This document shows positions 46,079-53,734 of a DNA stretch of 64,000 nt, one piece after another; the first letter of the stretch is position 1, and each line of letters starts with the position of its first letter. Source of the DNA: Daejeonia sp002484105 (GTDB lineage: Bacteria > Bacteroidota > Bacteroidia > Flavobacteriales > Weeksellaceae); NCBI RefSeq assembly GCF_051175565.1, contig NZ_CP195105.1, positions 1,302,001 to 1,366,000 on the forward strand. The letters run 5' to 3'. The position numbers were made by a program, and so were the translations under genes. Below the pieces are notes generated by a model, which did not search any database, had not been told where the DNA came from, and saw only the letters and a list, made by a program, of their open reading frames with translations.

Positions 46079-47479
46079 ATGAAAAAAATACTGATTACAC
46101 TTAGTCTGTTATATGGTGGCTTAAATACGTTATTTGCCCAGAATCCTATTATTCAGACTCATTTTACACCGGATCCTGCACCGATGGTGTACAAAAATAA
46201 GATGTATGTCTATACCGGAGACGATATTCCAGGCTATGATTTTTATTATATGACGAAATGGAGGGTATACTCATCAGATGATATGGTCAACTGGACCGAC
46301 CACGGTTCTCCATTGTCACTGGAATCTTTCAGTTGGGCTCGTGACAGAGCCTGGGCGGCACAATGTATTGAACGTAACGGTAAATTTTATTGGTATATCT
46401 GCGTTCAGACCGTTGATAACAATATGGCGATTGGTGTTGCAGTATCAGACAGTCCGACAGGTCCTTTTAAAGATGCACTCGGAAAACCATTGGTGACAAC
46501 AGGAACCTGGGATAATATCGACCCGACGGTTTTTATTGATGATGACGGACAAGCCTATCTGTATTGGGGAAACAGTAAATTATTTTATGTGAAGCTCAAC
46601 AAAGATATGGTTTCGTATGATGGAAAAATCACCGAAATTCCGCAGTCGGTGGAAGCTTTTGGCGGATTGAGACGTCCCGGAAGAAGTGATGAGGTTTTGC
46701 AGAAACAGGAACAGTTTAAAGATGTTTTTGTGGAAGGTCCCTGGTTCTACAAACGCAACAAGCAATATTATATGATGTATGCTGGAATGACCGACCGAAC
46801 CGAATGTCTGTCTTATTCCATAAGCGATTCACCGACCGGACCGTGGAAATATCAGGGAAAAATAATGACCGGCCAACCTACCAACAGTTTTACCAACCAC
46901 GGCGGAATTATCGATTTTAAAGGCAAATCCTACCTGTTCTATCACACAGGATTATTGCCAGGCGCAGGAAGTTACGGAAGGTCAACGTCTATTGAAGAAT
47001 TCAAATACAATCCGGATGGAAGTATTCCAAAAATTTCTATTACCAAAGAAGGCGTAAATCCCATTGCAACACTCAATCCCTACAAAAGAAACGAAGCGGA
47101 AACAATAGCTTGGTCAGAGAAATGCAGCACTTCCGAAAATAAAAAGACGGGAGTTTATGTTTCCGATACCAGAGTGGGAGGTTATATTAAAGTCCGTTCG
47201 GTAGATTTTGAAAAAGGAGCCTCTGAATTTTCAGCGTCAATTGCCGCAGGTGTTGATGGGGGGATTTTAGAAGTGAGATTAGATAAAATGGACGGAAATA
47301 AAATTGCCGAGATTGAAGTTCCGAGAACCGGTGGCTGGGAAGAATTTAAAACCCTGACATCAAAAATTTCAGAATCGGTTTCCGGCGTTCACGATGTTTA
47401 TTTTGTCTTTAAAGGGAAAAATATTACGGCCGGAAGAGTGCTTTTCAATTTCGACCATTGGAGTTTTAAAAAGAAATAA
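46079..47479 (+). CDS. GH43-CBM6 arabinoxylan debranching enzyme, copy 2
   Basis: A 466-residue secreted paralogue of the 38073 gene with GH43 plus C-terminal CBM6. Catalytic acids are Asp32 in TPDPAPM, Asp148 in NIDPTVFIDDDG and Glu219 in VEGPWFY. An insertion of about 15 residues (RRPGRSDEVLQKQEQ) precedes the general acid and may reshape the active-site pocket relative to the other two copies. Eleven bases separate it from the PA14-GH31 gene. Confidence 0.92.
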   Translation: MKKILITLSLLYGGLNTLFAQNPIIQTHFTPDPAPMVYKNKMYVYTGDDIPGYDFYYMTKWRVYSSDDMVNWTDHGSPLSLESFSWARDRAWAAQCIERNGKFYWYICVQTVDNNMAIGVAVSDSPTGPFKDALGKPLVTTGTWDNIDPTVFIDDDGQAYLYWGNSKLFYVKLNKDMVSYDGKITEIPQSVEAFGGLRRPGRSDEVLQKQEQFKDVFVEGPWFYKRNKQYYMMYAGMTDRTECLSYSISDSPTGPWKYQGKIMTGQPTNSFTNHGGIIDFKGKSYLFYHTGLLPGAGSYGRSTSIEEFKYNPDGSIPKISITKEGVNPIATLNPYKRNEAETIAWSEKCSTSENKKTGVYVSDTRVGGYIKVRSVDFEKGASEFSASIAAGVDGGILEVRLDKMDGNKIAEIEVPRTGGWEEFKTLTSKISESVSGVHDVYFVFKGKNITAGRVLFNFDHWSFKKK

Positions 47480-47489
47480 GATAAAAATT

Positions 47490-47541
47490 CCCCTCCTTTG
47501 GAGGGGTGGCGAAAATTCAAAGAATTTTTGACGGGGTGGTT
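47490..47541. repeat. Intergenic palindromic repeat (REP-like), possible attenuator
   Basis: CCCCTCC-TTT-GGAGGGG (47490-47506) is followed by AAAATTC-AAA-GAATTTT (47512-47528) and ACGGGGTGG. This composite is of the kind that recurs between flavobacterial genes. The hairpins lie in the only large gap (174 bases) of the long plus-strand operon and could stop part of the transcripts there. The remainder of the gap holds nothing recognisable. Confidence 0.65.
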
Positions 47542-47653
47542 AAAATGGTCTGCATAACAATATCAGAAATCAGACAAGCGTTAGCGGCTTTGTGAAACTA
47601 AAAAATATTTATTAAAAAAACTTTGAGCACTCAGTGTTCAAAAAAAGTTAAAT

Positions 47654-49021
47654 ATGAAAAAAACAATACTCAATCTCTGTTTAATAGGATATTCCGGAAT
47701 ATTATTTTCACAAAATCCTATTATTCAGACCAATTATACCGCAGACCCTTCGCCGATGGTGTATAACGACCGATTGTACGTCTACACCACCCACGATGAA
47801 GACGATTCCACATGGTTTACAATGAACGACTGGAAAGTCTATTCCACCAACGATATGGTGAACTGGACCGACCACGGAAGTATTCTTAGCTATAAAGATT
47901 TCGACTGGGCAAAACGTGATGCCTGGGCAGCGCAATGCGTGGAAAGAAACGGTAAATTCTTTATGTATGTTCCGATGTGGTCCAAAACTAACAACAAAGG
48001 AGCGATTGGTGTTGCAGTGGGTGACAGTCCGTTTGGACCATTCCACGACCCGCTTGGAAAACCTTTGGTACAGAGCGAATGGGGCGATATTGACCCGACG
48101 GTTTTTATTGATGACGACGGTCAAGCTTATATGTATTGGGGAAATCCCAAACTTAAAATGGTTAAGCTCAATCAGGATATGATTTCCTATTCCGGCGATA
48201 TTGTGGAAGTGCCAATGACCGCAGAATCTTTCGGAAAAAGAGACGGAAAAGAAAACCCAGAAAGACCAACAAAATATGAAGAAGGACCTTGGCTGTACAA
48301 GCGAAAAAATCTGTATTATCTGTTCTGGCCGGGCGGTCCGCTCCCTGAATTCATTGGATATTCCACGAGTAAAAGCGCACAGGGACCTTGGAAATACGGT
48401 GGAATTGTAATGCCAACCGAAGGGAAATCTTTTACCAATCATCCCGGAATTGTTGATTTCAGAGGGAAAACTTATTTCTTTTATCACAACGGAGCTTTAC
48501 CGGGAGGAAGTGGTTTCACAAGGTCGGTGAGTGTGGAAGAACTTAATTTTAATAAAGACGGTTCTATTTCGCCTATCAAAATGACCAATGGAATTACCAA
48601 AGCCATTGCAACCATTAATCCTTATTCCTTTAATCAGGCGGAAATGATTGCGTGGTCTGAAAATGTAAAATCGTATCAGAATAAAGAAGCGGGTGTTTTC
48701 ATCAAAGCTAAAAAAAGTGGCGCTTATACGAGTGTGAAAAATGTAGATTTTGGTAAAAAAGGAGCATCAATATTTTCAGCCAGAGTTGGAACAACGCATA
48801 ACAGCGAAGTGACAATGGAAGTTCATTTGGACAGTGTAAGCGGACCTATTATCGCTACGGTAAAAGTTCCGTTGACCGGCGGAGACGACCGTTGGGAAAC
48901 CGTGAAAACCGAACTGAAGGAAAAAATTACCGGCGTTCACGATGTGTATTTTGTATATAATGGAAAAGCAGCTAAAGATATCATGTTTTTCGATTATTGG
49001 ACTTTTCTTGAAACTCATTAA
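47654..49021 (+). CDS. GH43-CBM6 arabinoxylan debranching enzyme, copy 3
   Basis: A 455-residue secreted third paralogue. Catalytic acids are Asp31 in TADPSPM, Asp147 in DIDPTVFIDDDG and Glu210 in YEEGPWLY. The CBM6 at about 325-455 ends DYWTFLETH. Like copy 2 it has an insertion before the general acid, but with different sequence (GKRDGKENPERPTK). It is separated from the next gene by only two bases, which indicates coupling with the downstream GH97. Confidence 0.92.
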   Translation: MKKTILNLCLIGYSGILFSQNPIIQTNYTADPSPMVYNDRLYVYTTHDEDDSTWFTMNDWKVYSTNDMVNWTDHGSILSYKDFDWAKRDAWAAQCVERNGKFFMYVPMWSKTNNKGAIGVAVGDSPFGPFHDPLGKPLVQSEWGDIDPTVFIDDDGQAYMYWGNPKLKMVKLNQDMISYSGDIVEVPMTAESFGKRDGKENPERPTKYEEGPWLYKRKNLYYLFWPGGPLPEFIGYSTSKSAQGPWKYGGIVMPTEGKSFTNHPGIVDFRGKTYFFYHNGALPGGSGFTRSVSVEELNFNKDGSISPIKMTNGITKAIATINPYSFNQAEMIAWSENVKSYQNKEAGVFIKAKKSGAYTSVKNVDFGKKGASIFSARVGTTHNSEVTMEVHLDSVSGPIIATVKVPLTGGDDRWETVKTELKEKITGVHDVYFVYNGKAAKDIMFFDYWTFLETH

Positions 49022-49023
49022 TT

Positions 49024-50964
49024 ATGATTAAAATATCCTACCTATTAATATTGTTGTTTTTCCTGACCGGAATTTCAGGTTTTGCACAAGTCGCAGAAAT
49101 CTCAAGTCCTGATGGAAAATTAAAGCTGAATATCTTTTCTGAAAACGGAAAGGCTTTGTATAACGTTAGTTTTCAGGGAAAAACAATGCTTGATAAATCT
49201 CCATTGGGTTTAGTCACCAATGAATCTGATTTCTCTAAAAATTTAAAATTCATTGACAGCAAAAAAGATAAAATTTCCAAAAATTATACAAACGAAAAAA
49301 TCAAAAAATCACAGGTTAGTTATGCGGCTAATACTCTGACAGTCAATTTTACCAATGCAGATAACTTCAATATGGGGATTGAATTTCAGGTGAGTGATAA
49401 TAATGTCGCTTTCAGATATGAGATTCAGCCGATGAAAGACCGTTTGAGCGCAGTTGTACAATCGGAAATTACAGGTTACAGATTTCCGTCTCAAACTACA
49501 ACTTTCCTTTCTCCGATGATGAAGCCGATGACAGGTTTTGCCAGAACCGCTCCAAGCTACGAAAGCGGTTATAAAGCTGATGCAGAATTAGGAACAAAAG
49601 CCGATTATGGTTACGTTTTCCCTGGACTATTTCATATTGGAAATGACGGCTGGATTTTATTGTCGGAAACAGGAGTGAACAGTTTGTACTGCGCTTCTCA
49701 TTTGGATACGACTTCTGAAAAAAATCTTTACCAGGTTGCTTACCCTAATATGGCTGAAAACAATGGTTTCGGAAGTACCGGAGCTGCCATTTCACTTCCC
49801 GGAAAAACACCTTGGAGAACTATCACCATTGGAGATTCTCTGAAACCGATTGTTGAAACGACGATTCCTTTTGATGTTGTAGAACCGATGTATGAACCAT
49901 CACAGAAATATAGTTTTGGTAAATCTACCTGGAGCTGGATTCTTTGGCAGGACAACAGTATGAATTATGAAGACCAGAGTCTCTTTATCGATTTAGCATC
50001 AAAACTCGGTTATGAATACATTTTGATTGATGCGCTTTGGGACAAAAATATTGGAAAAGAAAAAATGAAAGACCTCATTCAATATGCCAAATCCAAAAAT
50101 GTCGGAGTATTGCTTTGGTACAATTCCAATGGTTCTGCAAATGACGCGCCGATGGGACCGAGAAATAAAATGAGCTCTTCTATCGAACGGAAAAAAGAAA
50201 TGAAATGGCTGAAAGATATCGGTGTAAAAGGTCTGAAAGTCGACTTTTTCGGAGGCGACAAGCAGGAAACGATGCGTCTTTATGAAGATATTCTTTCCGA
50301 TGCTAATGATTTTGGATTAAAAATTATTTTCCACGGGGCAACTTTACCGAGAGGCTGGGAAGTAATGTACCCGAATTATGCAGGAAGCGAGGCTGTTTTA
50401 GCTTCGGAAATGCTGTACTTTTCAGAAGATGTCCGCAAACAGGAAGCGTTTTTCGCAACATTACATCCGTTCATTAGAAATACGGTCGGAAGTATGGAAT
50501 TTGGCGGAACGTTTTTGAATAAATATTTAACAAAATCCAACAAGGATAAAAATAAAAGATACACCACCGATGGTTTTCAGTTGGCAACTGCTGTTTTATT
50601 TCAGAACCCGGTTCAGATGTTTGGTGTAATGCCGAATAACCTGAGCGACGCACCGAAATTCCAGCTCGATTTTATGAAAGAAGTTCCGACGCTTTGGGAC
50701 GAAACAGTGTTCATCGACGGATATCCGGGGAAATATTCTGTGATTGCCAGAAGACATCAGAATCAATGGTATGTTGCAGGAATTAATGCAGAAAAAACGG
50801 TTGAAAAACTGAAAATCAATCTTCCGATGTTCGCTGGAAAAACGTTAAAATTAATCAGCGACGATGTACAGGGAAATTCGTCAGAAAAAGAAGTGAAAGT
50901 GAATACAAAAGGTGAGTTTAGTATAGAAATTCAGCCGAATGGAGGATTTGTTTTAAGAAATTAA
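49024..50964 (+). CDS. GH97 family glycosidase (retaining type), second copy
   Basis: A 646-residue secreted GH97 enzyme distinct from the 41516 copy, with low visible identity outside motifs. Asp407 in KGLKVDFFGGDKQ marks it as the retaining type. The N-terminal sandwich opens with AEISSPDGKLKLNIF, and the C-terminal beta domain ends in NGGFVLRN. Alpha-galactosidase-like activity is the first guess. Two divergent GH97 copies in one operon suggest different aglycones or linkages. Confidence 0.88.
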   Translation: MIKISYLLILLFFLTGISGFAQVAEISSPDGKLKLNIFSENGKALYNVSFQGKTMLDKSPLGLVTNESDFSKNLKFIDSKKDKISKNYTNEKIKKSQVSYAANTLTVNFTNADNFNMGIEFQVSDNNVAFRYEIQPMKDRLSAVVQSEITGYRFPSQTTTFLSPMMKPMTGFARTAPSYESGYKADAELGTKADYGYVFPGLFHIGNDGWILLSETGVNSLYCASHLDTTSEKNLYQVAYPNMAENNGFGSTGAAISLPGKTPWRTITIGDSLKPIVETTIPFDVVEPMYEPSQKYSFGKSTWSWILWQDNSMNYEDQSLFIDLASKLGYEYILIDALWDKNIGKEKMKDLIQYAKSKNVGVLLWYNSNGSANDAPMGPRNKMSSSIERKKEMKWLKDIGVKGLKVDFFGGDKQETMRLYEDILSDANDFGLKIIFHGATLPRGWEVMYPNYAGSEAVLASEMLYFSEDVRKQEAFFATLHPFIRNTVGSMEFGGTFLNKYLTKSNKDKNKRYTTDGFQLATAVLFQNPVQMFGVMPNNLSDAPKFQLDFMKEVPTLWDETVFIDGYPGKYSVIARRHQNQWYVAGINAEKTVEKLKINLPMFAGKTLKLISDDVQGNSSEKEVKVNTKGEFSIEIQPNGGFVLRN

Positions 50965-51000
50965 TGGTCTTTAAACCTTTGAGATAAAAAAATATAAAAA

Positions 51001-52221
51001 ATGCGTTTCAAAAGCTTGTATATCTTCATCATTTCGGGATTTTTGGTTTCCTGTTCTTCTTCACGGAGTCTGGAAAAGCAATCATCCAAAGACCGTTGGC
51101 TCACCACGTGGGCAACTGCTCCTCAATTGGTAGAACCTAATAATCTTCCTCCGGAATCGGGACTTTCAGGGAATACTCTTCGTCAGATTGTCCGTGTATC
51201 TGTGGGCGGGGAAAAAGTACGATTGCGCTTTTCCAATCGGTACTCTACAGATAGTCTTGCAATAAAATCCGTTTCTATTGCAGTGCCTTCCGATAGCTGC
51301 AATGTGAATGCATCCACCATAAAATCATTAACGTTTGATAAGAAAAATGATTTTAAAATTGCTCCCGGAGCTGATATTTATTCCGATGAACTGAACTTTG
51401 ATCTGAAATCTAATTCCCTTTTGGCTATTACGATTTCTTATGCAAAAGTAACTCAATCCATCACCGGGCATCCCGGCTCAAGAACAACATCTTTTATTGT
51501 TAAAGGTGAGCAAAGCAATATTGCCGCATTTAAAAATCCTGTAAAAACGGATCATTGGTATTCGCTTTTTAATATTGATGTTAAGACTGCGAAACCCTCG
51601 TATGCGGTTGCCATTATGGGAAATTCCATTACAGACGGAAGAGGATCGGGAACCAACAGACAGAACCGTTGGCCGGATATTCTTTCGCAGCGGTTATTGG
51701 CTAATCCCAACACTCACAATATAAGTGTCCTTAATTTCGGGATCGGCGGAAATTGTGTCGTACGCGGTGGTTTAGGCCCTACTGCATTAGACCGTTTCGA
51801 TTATAACATTCTTAATCAGCAGGGTGTAAAATGGCTTATCATCCTGGAAGGCGTGAATGACCTGGGAGGAACAAGAGATGCTGAAGATGCTTCCAAAAGA
51901 GCAGATGAACTGATTGCGGCTTATCAAATGATGATCGACAAAGCACATGCTAACGGAATCAAAGTGTACGGAGCAACAATTCTACCTTTCGCAAAGTCGT
52001 TTTATGATAAACCTTTCCGTATCGGGGCCTGGAAAAAAGTAAACGACTGGATCAGAAACAGTGGAAAATATGATGCTGTCATCGATTTTGCAAAACATAT
52101 GCAGAGTGAAAATCCGGAGGTCATCTTAAACGATATGCACGATCATGATTTCCTTCATCCCAATGAAGCCGGTTACAGGAGAATGGGAGAATTTGTCGAT
52201 CTGAACTTATTTAAAAATTAA
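51001..52221 (+). CDS. SGNH/GDSL-type esterase lipoprotein
   Basis: A 406-residue lipoprotein (lipobox LVSC, Cys18) with an SGNH hydrolase domain. Block I is GNSITDGRG (Ser209), with Asn in place of the usual Asp of GDS. Block II is GGN, block III is GVND, and block V is DFLHPNEAGY with Asp383 and His386. The N-terminal 190 residues form a beta domain seen on this branch (WATAPQLVEP). It is probably an acetyl esterase acting on xylan, but the ester is not proven. It precedes the interrupted GH115 gene by 18 bases. Confidence 0.85.
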   Translation: MRFKSLYIFIISGFLVSCSSSRSLEKQSSKDRWLTTWATAPQLVEPNNLPPESGLSGNTLRQIVRVSVGGEKVRLRFSNRYSTDSLAIKSVSIAVPSDSCNVNASTIKSLTFDKKNDFKIAPGADIYSDELNFDLKSNSLLAITISYAKVTQSITGHPGSRTTSFIVKGEQSNIAAFKNPVKTDHWYSLFNIDVKTAKPSYAVAIMGNSITDGRGSGTNRQNRWPDILSQRLLANPNTHNISVLNFGIGGNCVVRGGLGPTALDRFDYNILNQQGVKWLIILEGVNDLGGTRDAEDASKRADELIAAYQMMIDKAHANGIKVYGATILPFAKSFYDKPFRIGAWKKVNDWIRNSGKYDAVIDFAKHMQSENPEVILNDMHDHDFLHPNEAGYRRMGEFVDLNLFKN

Positions 52222-52286
52222 AATCAAAAAAGATATACTATGAATTTTACAAAAAACATTTCGTTGTTCCTTACGTTGTTGTCTAT

Positions 52287-52295
52287 ATTTTTTGT
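52287..52295. repeat. Target-site duplication, left copy
   Basis: ATTTTTTGT immediately precedes the element's left end and is repeated exactly at 53680-53688. Nine bases is within the range usual for IS4-family insertion. Confidence 0.92.
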
Positions 52296-52311
52296 CATTG
52301 TTGTCCGATAA

Positions 52312-52343
52312 AAGAGTAGCCTTTTTAGGCTACTCTTCTTTTT
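52312..52343 (+). terminator. Intrinsic terminator at the left end of the IS
   Basis: AAGAGTAGCC pairs with GGCTACTCTT (10 bp perfect, 6-base loop), followed by CTTTTT. Placed ahead of the transposase gene, it would shield the transposase from transcription arriving from the host operon and make the insertion strongly polar. Confidence 0.8.
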
Positions 52344-52376
52344 AGTAAGTTTGAAGTTCTGACACAGCAAACAACT

Positions 52377-53579
52377 ATGAGTAAAAGTAATCATTTTTCT
52401 ACAAAATCCGTTTTCGGACAGCTGATTTCATTAATTGAAGATTCACTGATCAGAAAGGAAGTTAAAAAATGCGATTCAGACCGCTATACAAAGCGTTTTA
52501 AGACCAAAGACCATTTGATAAGTATGCTGTTTTGTTCGTTTTCAAAATGTACATCACTGCGTGAAATATCAGGAGCGATGCTTGGTTTATCGGGTAAAAC
52601 AGCAGGTTTCCAGTTAAATCATATTCCTAAGAGAAGCACATTGTCGGATGCCAACAAGAAAAGAGATGTTTTGGTTTTTGAAAATATTTATCACGCATTG
52701 CTCAAACAATATGGCGGTTTTTTATCGGACAGCCGGATTAAGGATGTCATAAAAAAGCAGGTAAAAATTTTTGACAGCACCACAATCAGCTTGTTTAAAG
52801 ATATTTTGGAGGGCGTTGGCAGAAATCCGAAAACAGGCAAAAAGAAAGGCGGAATTAAAGTTCATACGGTGGTTAATGCTGATGAAGTCGTTCCCAGTTT
52901 AGTTTGGTTCAGCGAAGCCAAAAAACACGACCACGAGTTTTTAGACAAACTAAAATACGATGAAAACACGGTGTATGTTTTCGACAAAGGATATAATGAT
53001 TACAAGGCTTTCGAGCGTTTTACCGAGCACAAAACAGGTTTTGTAACCCGAATAAAGGATAGTGCATCATACATCAACATTGAAGCATTAGACATTGGAT
53101 CGCATATTCACAGCGGTGTTTTAAAGGACGAAATTATCGAGGTTGAAGTAAAAAAGGACAAAGAAACCTCGAAATTACGATTGCGAAAAGTAGTTTTCTA
53201 TGACCGTGCCAACAAAAGGAAATTTGAGTTTTTGACCAATTTGTTTGAAATGAGAGCCGATATGATTGCAGCACTTTATAAAACAAGATGGCAGATTGAG
53301 CTGTTGTTTAAGCAGTTGAAGCAAAATTTTCCACTAAAATATTTTTTGGGAGATAACGAAAATGCGATTAAAATACAGATTTATTGTGTGTTAATAGTTA
53401 ATCTTCTGCTTGCAGTCATTAAGAAGAGATTGAAGCGGCATTGGGCATTTTCGAATTTAGTCAGTTTTTGCAAAATCCATTTGTTCAATTATATCAACCT
53501 AATGAAATTTTTAGAAAACCCCGAAAAAGACTGGGTCATTGACCGAGACGATGGCAATCAATTGTCCTTTGATTGGTAG
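52377..53579 (+). CDS. IS4-family transposase
   Basis: A 400-residue DDE transposase. The catalytic triad is Asp133 (KIFDSTTISL), Asp203 (VFDKGYNDY) and Glu308. The IS4 signature Y-(2)-R-(3)-E-(6)-K is exact in YKTRWQIELLFKQLK (Tyr301, Arg304, Glu308, Lys315). The N-terminus (NHFSTKSVFGQLISLI) is the DUF4372-type region of this IS group. The frame is uninterrupted, so the enzyme is probably functional. Confidence 0.95.
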   Translation: MSKSNHFSTKSVFGQLISLIEDSLIRKEVKKCDSDRYTKRFKTKDHLISMLFCSFSKCTSLREISGAMLGLSGKTAGFQLNHIPKRSTLSDANKKRDVLVFENIYHALLKQYGGFLSDSRIKDVIKKQVKIFDSTTISLFKDILEGVGRNPKTGKKKGGIKVHTVVNADEVVPSLVWFSEAKKHDHEFLDKLKYDENTVYVFDKGYNDYKAFERFTEHKTGFVTRIKDSASYINIEALDIGSHIHSGVLKDEIIEVEVKKDKETSKLRLRKVVFYDRANKRKFEFLTNLFEMRADMIAALYKTRWQIELLFKQLKQNFPLKYFLGDNENAIKIQIYCVLIVNLLLAVIKKRLKRHWAFSNLVSFCKIHLFNYINLMKFLENPEKDWVIDRDDGNQLSFDW

Positions 53580-53679
53580 CTTGTTTTTGAATTATCACAA
53601 AGTTGCTCTTTTATACACCTGACAATCAATCATATGTGCATTCTAAAAATTTAATTTTAATTTTTATCGGACGGGAATG

Positions 53680-53688
53680 ATTTTTTGT
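53680..53688. repeat. Target-site duplication, right copy
   Basis: ATTTTTTGT is identical to 52287-52295 and directly adjoins the element's right end. Confidence 0.92.
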
Positions 53689-53734
53689 AAAAGCAGCCGA
53701 CCCTTTTATTTCTTTTACTAAAACGGAAAATTCG

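Larger units (their letters stand above)
52296..53679 (+). mobile_element. IS4-family insertion sequence, 1384 bp, intact
   Basis: The left end CATTGTTGTCCGATAAAA (52296-52313) and the right end (53662-53679; reverse complement CATTCCCGTCCGATAAAA) agree at 15 of 18 positions. A 9-bp target duplication flanks it. One transposase gene fills most of the interior. The intact ends, exact duplication and open transposase frame point to a young, probably active copy. It sits in the signal-peptide codons of the GH115 gene, in the same orientation. Confidence 0.93.

Noticed and set aside
52240..52311. Small 23-codon gene MNFTKNISLFLTLLSIFFVI...
   Set aside because: It is the signal-peptide start of GH115 read into the IS, not a separate peptide gene.
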